From Mycoemilia scoparia (taxonomy: Eukaryota; Kickxellomycota; Kickxellomycetes; Kickxellales; Kickxellaceae), in contig JANBPU010000051.1 of assembly GCA_027575805.1 (NCBI GenBank), positions 1 through 64,000 of the forward strand: a DNA stretch of 64,000 bases, read 5' to 3'. The notes under the pieces were generated by a model. The model saw nothing but the letters and a program-made list of their open reading frames with translations. It was not told where the DNA came from and searched no databases. Below are positions 1 through 10,069 of the stretch, in pieces. Every line of letters begins with the position of its first letter. The stretch's first letter is position 1. The position numbers and the translations under genes are program-made.

Positions 1-39
1 CACTAATTTTGATCACACAGGGTGACTGATCACATTTTA

Positions 40-259
40 CTAGTAAATGGTCACCCTTCAAAAATAATCGCCCATATATTGCAATTATTGCATTGTAAAA
101 CAACTAACCAACCATGACAGTGGTTGTAATAAGGATGGTCACATGGGCAATAATTTTTGAAGAGTAAATTTTGGTGACTGATGATTATAGGCACAATCAT
201 AGCCAAATGAATGTCCAGTTTTATTAGTGAACTTTCACCCTTCAAAAAATATTGCCCAC
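40..259. repeat. Dispersed palindromic element (MITE-like), first copies
   Basis: The region carries a right-end fragment (about 40-76) and a nearly whole copy (about 141-259) of a short element. Its ends read roughly CATGGGCAATAATTTTTGAA on the left and the inverted CACCCTTCAAAAAATATTG on the right. The interior holds phrases such as CAAATGAATGTCCAGTTTTA that recur in copies elsewhere in the window. Between the two copies lies a single unit of the minisatellite described next. No open frame suggests a transposase, so a non-autonomous element is the likeliest reading. Confidence 0.7.
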
Positions 260-790
260 ATTGTAAAACAATTAACTAACTATGACAGGTATGGTTGTAA
301 TAAGGATAGCTACATTGTAAAACAATTAACTAATTATGACAGGTGTGATAGTAGTAAGGATGGCCATATTGTAAAACAATTAACTAACTATGACAGGTAT
401 GGTTGTAGTAATAAGGATGGCTACATTGTAAAACAACTAATCAACCATGATAGTGGTTGTAATAAGGATGGCCACATTGTAAAACAATTAACTAACTATG
501 ACAGGTGTGGTTGTAATAAGGATGGCCACATTGTAAAACAATTAACTAACTATGACAGGTATGGTTGTAGTAATAAGGATGGCTACATTGTAAAACAATT
601 AACTAACTATGACAGGTATGGTTGTAGTAATAAGGATGGCCACATTGTAAAATAACTAATCAACTATGACAGTGGTTGTAGTAATAAGGATGGCCACATT
701 GTAAAATAACTAGCTAACCATGACAGGTGTGGTTGTAATAAGGATGGCCACATTGTAAAACAACTAATCAACCATAGTACTTACCACAAT
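259..790. repeat. 54/57-base minisatellite, about ten units
   Basis: The phrase ATTGTAAAACAATTAACTAA recurs at 260, 314, 368, 425, 476, 530, 587, 644, 698 and 752. The spacings are 54, 54, 57, 51, 54, 57, 57, 54 and 54 bases. Length variation comes from a GTAGTAAT/GTAAT difference and loss of a short AGGTAT segment. Every spacing is a multiple of three, so an open frame runs through the first seven or so units before TAA codons appear at about 655. There is no support that it is translated. It abuts the right end of a dispersed palindromic element. Confidence 0.85.
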
Positions 791-1430
791 GCCCCAATAG
801 TAATACTTGCACTTAAGGGTGAAGCCAACAAGTATTTCTAATGTATATGGATCTGTTTCAAAAGCTATAAATAGTCTTGTGTTTTTTGTAGCTTGTAACA
901 AATTGTCACACTTTCACAACTTATTCTTTAACCCTCCTCTCTCCTTTGGCTTTTGCTGTTTTATATCTAATATAAAAGGTATATATAAACCTATATACTA
1001 ATATTATACTGATTTATCCAATGAGACTTAATACTAATATACTTGTTGTATTGTTGCTGCTGTTATATAGGACATAGTCATAGTTATGGGTTTATAATGC
1101 GAAAGTGTGGCCAAACATCTTCAGTCCCACCTAGACTTTAAAGGAGGCTATCTTACAGCAGCAGCTCTCAGTCAGTGGTAAGCCTGCTTTACTTTACAAA
1201 GCCCATGCAAAGCCCATTTGGGTGATGTGTGCGGTGGCGGCGCGTCGTTACACGAGATATTCTTGGGTAATGATTGACTCAAGAGTTATGGTGAGTAGTG
1301 ATATAAATAATAATGCTATTAATATAGCCATAGAGATGTTCCTTGTACTAATATTTGTGATTGTATTATATGTATTATAGTTTATGTAGAGTACTTTTTG
1401 TTAGCAGGCATTTATGGTGGCGATCACCAT
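791..1430. other. Gene-free stretch
   Basis: No convincing coding region on either strand. A more G+C-rich patch at about 1130-1290 differs in composition from its A+T-rich surroundings but has no long frame and does not fold as an obvious tRNA by eye. It may be an eroded mobile element or a non-coding RNA; nothing supports a choice. Confidence 0.4.
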
Positions 1431-1857
1431 CTGTTAGTAAATGGTCACCCTTCAAAAATAATAACTCATACCACAATCGAAATTATAATGGACCAAAGTT
1501 TACTTGTGATCAGTCATGAAATAGCTGTGTGTGAGTCCCCACATTATGCCTCCATAGCAATACGTCTAGAGATTGTATATGATCCATTTTCACTACTGAT
1601 CAGCAACAGAATGGCCGTGGGTGGATCCCAACAAAACGATTGATATAATATGTGTAATAATTTTTGAAGGGTTAATCACTCATTTTGCTGTGATTGCTGC
1701 TCCTATAATCACTTGCCACCAAAAGGAGGTACCCTTCAAAAATTATTGCCCATATGGGTGGTTATCTTTGAAGGGTGACCATTTGCTAATCAATTGTAAT
1801 TGCCCCTATAATCGTTGGCCACCAAAAGTCACCCTTCAAAAATTATTGCCCATATCT
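1431..1857. repeat. Dispersed palindromic element, further copies
   Basis: A right-end fragment lies at about 1431-1470. Two fuller copies lie back to back at about 1647-1756 and 1751-1857, sharing the boundary CATATGGG. Each begins with a TTTTTGAAGGGT-type arm and ends with the inverse CACCCTTCAAAAATTATTGC. Both carry an interior TATAATC(A/G)(C/T)T...GCCACCAAAAG phrase. Confidence 0.7.
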
Positions 1858-2029
1858 AGTAATTCTTTACCATTATATGCATTTAAACGTATATTTATTA
1901 GTATAATAAAACAAAAAACAAAAAAGATCTTTATAACTCTTTAAATCACCCTCGCAGTAGCAACACCCATTGGAATCAGAAAAGAAAATACGATATTCTT
2001 GCAGGAATAACCAACATGTCCCTGTTACT

Positions 2030-2914
2030 TTAGAGTACAGTGGAGGCATTCATGGTATCATCCTTTGGCGCGATATCAGATTTGCCAAGATGCTTTTCAT
2101 CAATAACACCAGCAATGGCACTTTGGCACTTGGCAGGGTCAGGATGGTTGATACGGATCTTAGTGACTCTTACTTCAAAGGTAGAGATGGTATCATGGTT
2201 GGTATGCAAACCTTTAGTTGTGATATCAAATGTTTCAACAAGGGCAGGGTCGTCATCATTGCTGGTACAGGGGATTTCAACTACGACTCCAAATTGCTCA
2301 GCGATATGGTATAGCAGAAAGGGCAAACCCTTTTCACTTTCAGTTTTAACCTCTTCTGTGCCATATTTGTTGATGATGAACAGCAAATCACTGATGACCC
2401 TACCATAGATGTAATTGCACCTAGAAACATCACTTTTTCCTACCAATTCAGATTCTAGTAAACTACAAGCAATAGTCCAAAGTTGGCTTGCATTACTTTG
2501 CAGTTTCTCTAGACGCTCTACTAAGTTCATAGTTGGAGCATCACTGTTTTTATCTGAGCATGCCCAGCATTCCATAACTAGTAAAGAAATTGCCTTTTGA
2601 ATGCAAGGTTGTGTCAGGAATCGTGGCATTTTGTGTTCCAAATTACCATCCTCCTTAATCATTTCCTCAAGAGCCTGGTGCTTGCTGTTAGGTGAGCATA
2701 TGATGCCATTCTGGTTAACACCAATAAGCAATACTTTTGCAACTCTTTCAAGCTGCTTCAGGTGTTGGATATTGAAGGCAATGTGGCATTTTGCAGGAGG
2801 GAAGTCAGAATTCTCTAATGATGTCAATATGAAAAATTCAATCGACCGTTCATCAAGAGAAAAGGCAGACAGGCCTTCAGGAGAAGAGGTGGTAGAAGTT
2901 ACTGGCTGATTCAT
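2030..2914 (-). CDS. Unidentified 294-aa protein
   Basis: A single uninterrupted frame of 294 codons starting at the ATG whose product begins MNQPVTSTTS; the frame opens further upstream (to 3040), but that extension is A+T-rich and looks like 5' untranslated DNA. The protein is of mixed composition with no signal peptide, membrane segment or nucleotide-binding motif that I can see. It has a helical-looking middle (residues about 90-190) and an acidic, Asp-rich stretch near residue 220. I do not recognise the family. Repeat-rich DNA lies on both sides. The gene is credible because the frame is long in A+T-rich DNA and its residue composition is normal, but there is no homology-based support. 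Confidence 0.6.
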   Translation of the reverse strand: MNQPVTSTTSSPEGLSAFSLDERSIEFFILTSLENSDFPPAKCHIAFNIQHLKQLERVAKVLLIGVNQNGIICSPNSKHQALEEMIKEDGNLEHKMPRFLTQPCIQKAISLLVMECWACSDKNSDAPTMNLVERLEKLQSNASQLWTIACSLLESELVGKSDVSRCNYIYGRVISDLLFIINKYGTEEVKTESEKGLPFLLYHIAEQFGVVVEIPCTSNDDDPALVETFDITTKGLHTNHDTISTFEVRVTKIRINHPDPAKCQSAIAGVIDEKHLGKSDIAPKDDTMNASTVL

Positions 2915-4058
2915 TTTGTAAAACCAAATTGATTGTTTGCAGAATGGAAGGGTTGGGAGAGAGATAGAGAGAAGATAATGTTTGCTTTTCCAGATGGCTT
3001 GGGGGTAGTTTATATATCTTTTCCAAAAATACAATTTCAACCAAGTAGTGTCATTTATATATACAAATGTATGTTGAATTCACCAATCATTAGTGCCCTA
3101 TATTTATTTACTTTGGCTAAATAAAAAAATGTCATGGTTAACCTGTCTACCAATTTTTACTACAATATACGAATCTTTGTAAAAACTATAAACCAGAAAT
3201 ATACAGGGTATTTAACAATTTTTAACAAGGCCTTTGAATGCTTGTACAGTCAAAAAATAACCATGTGAGTGATTATTTTTAAAAGGTGAATGTTTACTAG
3301 TAAAATTGGACATCCATTTGGCTGTGAATGACTCTATAATAATCATTCACACTTCAAAAATTATTACCAATATTCTTATTATTAGCCACAACAACAAAAT
3401 AAAAATACAATTATTTATAATGCTAATTCCAAGTTAACGATTTGGTCAAGTTTCACTGCTTATTAGGTGTGAAATCTAGCCATTTGATCAAAAATTTTTG
3501 AAGGGTGAAAGTTGACTAGCAAAACTGGACATCCACTTGGCTGTGATTTCCCCTATAATCATTAGTCACAAAAATTCACCCTTCAAAAATTATGATCCAT
3601 ATGGGTAGTTATTTTTGAAGGGTGACCATTTGCTAATAGATTGTGATCACTTATTTGACTGTGGTTGTCCCTATAATCGTTGGCCACCAAAAGTCACCCT
3701 TCAAAAAATATGATCCATATCTTAACTATTATTATTATTATTATTGGTATTATTAGTATTTATTTTTTGTTTATGTAAATGTAAAAGTTTTGCCAAGTAG
3801 TGGTGGTTGACCAAAAGGTGGAGTTTGTGTATGGTTGTGTGTATGTGTGTGTGTATATATATAATAAACTAGAACTGTAGTAAATTGCAAATGATGAAAA
3901 TACATATGGAGATATGTACATTGCTTCATAGTTAAAATTCTATAAATGGATGGTTGATTTTAAGTCCAAAAGACTGTTGTAGTGACCTTGCTTTAATAAT
4001 ATATATGTCAACGAGTGTGCTTATTCAAGATATATATCATTATTAAAGCATTTTTAGG
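2915..4058. repeat. Intergenic DNA with three element copies and microsatellites
   Basis: This holds a degenerate copy of the palindromic element at about 3261-3375 and two good copies at about 3490-3604 and 3598-3721, the last two again sharing a CATATGGG boundary. ATT/TATTATT and GTGTGT tracts follow at about 3723-3860. No gene seen. It lies between the 5' side of the unidentified gene and the 3' end of the SNT2-like gene, both on the minus strand. Confidence 0.65.
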
Positions 4059-7000
4059 TTATATGTGATAAGACCTCGCAAAGCAATGCTGACAAGTTAG
4101 TGGCTTCTCTAACCGGGGGCTACCATTTTCATCACTAGGGGTTTCTAATGGGGGTAGTAACACATTTCCTTTCTTTAGCTCCTTGATACTGACGGGGGTG
4201 ATTGGCGACGGAGAATCGTTATTAATATGACGCCAGTAGGGAGAGAAGTCCGTTGAGCACCTTGAGCAAGAGGCCGAACATATGCTTCCAATTACGCGCT
4301 TTAGTGCAGCCATCGATTCATCCTGGCTATCACAGAGATCTCTAAAGTCCGTGTGGTTGTCCAGAGAGGTGTAGTTTATTATCTTTGTTATAGATGCGGG
4401 ATTAACCAGGCTACTGCTATTACTACTAATGGTAGCGGTAATGGAATCTGTATTGTTGTTGCTAATGGCTGTATCCTGTGACACCTGGCTTGCTTTGCGT
4501 TTATGTGAGCTGTTGTCTGTGTAGTTTTGTGTTAATGCCGAACGCTGCAACGCACCACGCCCTGGCGGAGCAAGCATTCTTTTATTGTTGACAAGCTGCT
4601 TCACGAATGGTCTTCCTGAGGGATCTTTGTCATCGAATGCATGCCCAGCTACCCCAGGGTGAAGTTCGTCTTTTTTGGCCAGGACAACTGTGATATTTTG
4701 ATGGCTTGAAGTGAAGCTGCCAGAGTGACAGGCTGAATTCTGCAGCTGCTGCTCGTGATGTAGCTGCTGGTCTTGTTGGGGTGGCGTATCGAGTGTCGTT
4801 ACAAGCAGGAGCTTTGATGCCTCAAATGCGCACCAGGGGTGGGCAAACTGGACCTCATCGCCATCGCTTGATTTGGTGTAGCTGGAGATAACAGCACCTT
4901 CTGGTACCTTGCATATCGAGCACGTATTTGTCCAGGCCTCAGGAGGTATGGCGGGTATTCCATTTACGACCCTCTTGTGGTCAATCAGGCAGAATGTTGT
5001 TTCAGGCATGCTGAGGGCACATATAACATGGGCCCAGTTGAAGCCGCTTGTGTGCCACATTGCTTGGTATGGTCGCTCAGGAGACACTTTGCGGCAGATC
5101 ATGCACATCGGAACTATGGATGCGGTTGGCGTGCTTACATTGAGGCACATGTCGCACTTCCACTTCTTTCCAGCTTTGTGGCTGATGTCGTACCCGTAGC
5201 AGTAGTTGTGTACACACAAGCCACAGCCCTCACAATGCATTATGTGGTCAGCATCGGTTTCGATGTCACAGCGACACACGTCACAAGGCAATGCAGCCCA
5301 AGGAACTGTTTCCTTTGACTTTGGTATTTGGATGGGTCCACGGATACCACCGCGCCTCTTGGCATCATCGTCCTTCTTTTTGGCATTTATCTGGCCACTC
5401 TTGTTGCTGCCCCTTGATGCTGCCCCATTTGATATCAGTGAGCTGTGGATGGTATCAAGAGACGGCATTGAGGCATATCGACACCAGTGATCACGACAGT
5501 CGCCACATATCAGATGCCGTGCCATGTTCCCACGCCGATCTGTGCGTGGTGCATTGATCTTTAGTTCCATGGGCGCAGGGAACCATCTGGAGGCGCGCTC
5601 TCTGTGGCAGTTTAGACATCTAAGGTATGCGCTGGCAGACTGAGAAGGAGATGATGCATGGTCTCGAGTTGTCATGCTGGTTCCGCCATGGTGTCTTGGT
5701 GAATCAGTAGGGGAGACGTTTGTGCTAGTCATTGATCCACTTTCTCCGACGTGCTCGCCACCATCCTCATTCGCATTTGCCTTTGGGTTAACTGCTGCTG
5801 CTGCTGCTGCTGTTGTTGTTGTTGCAGCTGCAGCAGCTGCAGCTTCGCCCTGGCCAAGGGATCGACGCAACATCTGATAATGCTTTTGCTCAAAGGCACC
5901 AAGCGCCTGTTTGCCTTGCTCGGTAGGACGGTTTAAATAATAGTACAATGTTAGCTGTGAACGAGACATACCAGCCATATTCTTTAGAATAATTTCGAGA
6001 TTCGATCCGTGCTCACGCATCATAGCAAAAAACTTTTTTCTTGTCGCTTCGGTCCAGCACTCTCCCTGAGGCTTCTCTTTAATATAGACATTCTTTAGCT
6101 CGTCGACCATCTGTAGAACCTCCTCTGTATCGTAGTTGCGCTCGGAGAGCATCCGCAGGGCCGCCTCCTGGGCATCGAGCAAAGTGTAGTTGTGCTCGGG
6201 AGATGCATTTGATTGGAGATAGGGAACAACAGATTCAAAGTACAGATCCACTACATGCAATATAGCCAGATACGTCATCATAAGACATGGATAAAGAGGT
6301 GGTGCATAAAGGAGTCACGTTTGAGCATCTGGTGCAGAGGGCATCATCACATGGGAGCCGCAATTACAAGCCAGAACTACAAGCATGAAAATGGTTTTAA
6401 TTTTAGAAAACTTACGCTCTTCTTCGTCCAGATCACCGGGCATTTTGAAAATAAGACCATCATCATCGTTCCCTCTGGATGCCTCGATGGCATTCCATGC
6501 TTCGCTAAGTGCTTGATACGACTTGGTTCTTTTAGCCCTGCTATTTTTGTGACTAGCCAGTCTCTGGGGTAGACCCGCAAAGACTGGAGAGCGAATGCTG
6601 CCGAACTCCTGGGGCCCTGGGGTGGTTTCAGACCTTGTAACCGATCGCTGGTCAGCATCCATGTCTACAGAAGATGCCTCGGACTGGGTTATCCTCTGGC
6701 GTAGACCGTCAGTCCCGCTGTCATTTTCTGAGGAAGGAACGACATCGGGGATGTGTGCTTGGTATTTGGAACCAATACGACTAGCAGCACGCGGATATAT
6801 ACGCTCATCATCATTTAGAACGTCTTCCATGTTGCTGTAGATGCCAAAGTAGCGGAAAGGCCACAAAAGAGCCTTTTTCCTGATAGATACATGGGAAAGC
6901 TGCTCATCGATTTTGTTTATCTCATCGCCAGCTGCGCTGACAGGCGACTCTAGTCTGGGTTTCTTTGGCTGAGGCGCGGTACTGACATCCAAAGGTCTGG

Positions 7001-8815
7001 GTGGTGGCGAAGAGCAGCGACTTGAAGTGTCGGACATCGAGCTTTTTGGGTATCCTGCTGATGATCTGGTGCGGTCCTGAGATGCCTGGCGGGCCTTCTC
7101 TTCCTGCAAGCGTTGTTCATGCAAGCGCTTCAGGCACGACACACACTGCCAACCATATCCCTTTGATGGCTTTTTTGTCAAAGGCGGGTCAAGGCATCTC
7201 ATATGGTAGTTCTGTTTACATGTCGAGCAATTCATCGATTCGGGGCTATATAAAAAGAAGCATTGGCGTGTTAGGCGCTGCAAGATCATAGATTAGGCAA
7301 TGTTTAAAGCATTCGTGATTGTGGTGGTGGCACAAAGCTTTCAGGGCAATATTTACCTCGCACACCACTGGCTGCACACGACACAGGCCCTTCGGCTATC
7401 GGTCAGCTCAGATACTTTTGAAGGCTCAGTGATTACGAATTTATATGTAGTAAGAAGCTTCTGGCGGACATCTTCGGGGACATTTACAACCCTGGATACA
7501 GGCACAATGTCATAGAGCCGCATTATGTAGCGATCGAACAGCTGGTTGTAGTAGAAGTGGTCTGGCATCCGTTTCCACTGCTCAAGGCTATCAATCTCGG
7601 ACGAATGCTTGGCATGGCACTTTCCCCGGATTGCAGTGACAGGGTTGAGATCCGTGTGCATGGTAGCAACAAGAAGCTTTGGATCCTTTGTCTTCAGGCG
7701 AGTGTTGGGCAAGTCCCGTGGGCGCTGGAACCATGCGATACGGACCTGTATGCCAGACATCCCTGCCTGAGAGACAAAGTCTGCATCATCGCTGTCACTC
7801 GCATCGGCTTTGGTTTCAGTCTTTTCGTGGCCGGCCATGTCGCCCTCCTCGTCATCCTCATCAGTCGAGTACTCCTTATATGATGGTCTGGTTCTGGTTC
7901 TGCTGGTGCTCCGACTAGACAGCCGCCGGGCGGGCGGCGCTCCCGCATTTCCACCACCAGTGGTGGCTGTTTTCTCACCAGACGGGGCTTGAGGTTTTGT
8001 TGGGGATGGGTCTTGCTGTTGGAGCAAGGTCCTTCTGCTCCCATAGGCACGGCTGCGGGTTACAAACTCCATTACGCGACCAATGTAATATGGCTCGTCT
8101 GTGGATTCGGGGCTCAGATATACAAAATCTAGGTAGTCATGTATATAATAAGCATAGCGTCAGTGGCACTGTTTGGGAAGCAGGTGGCATGTGCACATCC
8201 GCCCAGCATAAGCAACACAGCTGTCTGTGTGAATTCAATGGAGGCAAATGGCCAAAGGGCTTGTGTGCTCTGCGTGTATGTTCCATAGGAAAGGACAGGT
8301 GTGGGAGGCATCAATGCTCAGCCTTTTTAACAAGAAGCGGCAGTGGCTAGGGCCACACCGCACATACATAGGCACCCTGGATGTGCCTTCAGAGTTTATT
8401 GACAGATGATAAAACTAAAAGACGTCTACATGGATATATTCCGTGTATATAAGCCAGCAGCTCTCCTGGCAATGGTGCAGGATCCTGAGGGTATTTAGGC
8501 CCACATTCTTCCCAGGAAAGGAGGCCAAACATGATGGCCAACATAACCTAGGCTACTAATTAGTAGGGGGATACCCTCCAAAAATACAGCATGATGGGCA
8601 TCAAGTAGGCAGGCAGGGCGCAGACAAGATATCGGCATGCTGCTGCTGTGTTTTGCTAGGAAGTCCAACTTACCATCAACAGACACTACGAGCCCGCCGC
8701 TCAGAGTGACAGAGCTTGGCTTGCGGGAGGCGGTGGATGGGGGAGTAGTGGCTTTAGCCCTCCTGGGCTGCTCACCACTATGCCCCTTTCTTCTCCTTGG
8801 CATTATGTAGTTCAA
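4059..8815 (-). CDS. SNT2-type BAH/PHD/ELM2/SANT chromatin regulator
   Basis: Four exons: 8674-8815, 7357-8128, 6416-7245 and 4059-6250, giving 1311 aa (1307 if the second ATG is used). Introns are 545, 111 and 165 bases with GT-AG ends, and the phases close. Domains in order: a BAH domain spanning exons 1-2 (VSVDDFVYLSPES..., residues about 40-285); a PHD finger split by intron 2 (ACVVCSQWC...CSTCKQNYHMRC, about 290-345); ELM2 (SKYQAHIPDVVP, about 460); SANT (about 655-690); a GATA-like CxxC finger (CLNCHRERASRW); an extended PHD (PCDVCRCDIE to WAHVICAL, about 910-1040); and a last CxxC...CxxC finger at the C-terminus. This order matches yeast Snt2 and its filamentous-fungal relatives, nuclear readers in histone deacetylase or demethylase complexes. 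A low-complexity Ala/Thr run is encoded by trinucleotide repeats at about 5790-5845. Confidence 0.9.
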
Positions 8816-10069
8816 GATGTGATGCTAGGAAGACGTATGAGCTTCTTTGGAAGTAGGGAAATATTGTAAAAAGACACAAAAATGGAAAAGATGTGAGATA
8901 TCTTTAAAATGCAAGTGAGATTTTAAGTTTTACAATAAATGCTTTGGATTTAAAGGGTGATCAAGATGTAAAAAAGCTGTTTTGAGAAAGCAAGAAACAT
9001 TCATCCTCACAGCCTCTGTTTTATACTGGATTAACTGGAATCAGTTTGCATTTTACTGGACACCTGCTCTCCAACATTTTGACTTGAGCTCAGGATGCGA
9101 CTTCTGTTTGTTCTGCTTTTATTTTACGGTGTGCTGCGTGGTCACCTAGCTTCCCAGACAGAACAGCCTTCTCACCATATCCAGGCCAAAAGGCTTTTAA
9201 AAAGCATCTAATAAGGGCCAGGATAGTTGAAAGATGGCATGGACCTCAGACCCCCAAAGTTCCCGTAGTTTCCATTTCGAATATCTACACATTTGATTCC
9301 TCCAAACCCCTATTGTTGCCACAGCAACAAAGCTTTGCTATTATACAAGTCAAGCAGCCGTTTGTTTCCATCCTGTAAAACCCAAAGCATGTCTCAATCT
9401 GCTTGAAAAAAGCCTTCGCGGTAGCCATATTTTGTTTGTGTGTACTTATGTATCTGTTTGGCGCGGTCTTAACAGGACTTGGGCCACTTTTAAATCCAAG
9501 TTTGCCGGCTGTGCTATCATTTGAAGCAAACAGAATACATCTTTGGCCTACCAAGGTTTTCCATCTAGTGCTGCATTGTGGGCTTAGGTACAACTAACCA
9601 CGCAGTTGGCTGATACGATTTAAAGCAGCGGCTCCACTGTTGCTGAGGACCCATGAGATGGCTGCCAAGCCCAGAGCCTTATCTATATCACGGATTTCAA
9701 AACAGCATGACATCCTTGTTACATCCCGAACATCTATTCTGAAGTGGCCATTATGTATATACTGTGTTGACTTCTTTTCTTCCAACATTTTGCAAACTTG
9801 CAAAAAAAGCACGGATTTAACTGGGCCCTCAATCTCTCCTTCTCCCTCATGCACCCTCCCCCTCACTCTCAATAGAAGCCAAAATTTGATATAAAATGTC
9901 TGGCAGTTACAGGCTCCCAAACTATAGCCATAATATTATTTTTTGCTTGATTTTCAAGAATCAGCCTATGGGATTGAACTAAACTCAAAGCCATCAATGG
10001 AGTGATCAATTGACTAGACTGTCTTATCTTTTTTAGCTAAATAACATTCTTTTGTATATTTATTTAACG
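8816..10069. other. Divergent intergenic region
   Basis: About 1.25 kb between the start of the minus-strand SNT2-like gene and the start of the plus-strand acidic-protein gene; it must hold both promoters. Two short minus-strand frames (9285-9593 and 9594-9920) abut here but resemble no known domain and lack a convincing splice link, so they are not called. No repeat family found elsewhere in the window was recognised. Confidence 0.5.

Noticed and set aside
227..655. A 142-codon frame through the minisatellite
   Set aside because: It exists because all repeat periods are multiples of three; it begins in element sequence, ends at random, and has no homologue-like features.
259..790. CRISPR-like array
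   Set aside because: The units are contiguous, without unique spacers, and the genome is eukaryotic; this is a minisatellite.
1130..1290. Possible tRNA or structured RNA
   Set aside because: No T-loop GGTTCRANNCC-type box or cloverleaf could be found by eye.
9285..9920. Two abutting minus-strand frames as a possible gene
   Set aside because: No recognisable domain, no clear splice link between the frames, and the residue composition is odd; they may be a decayed gene but support is lacking.
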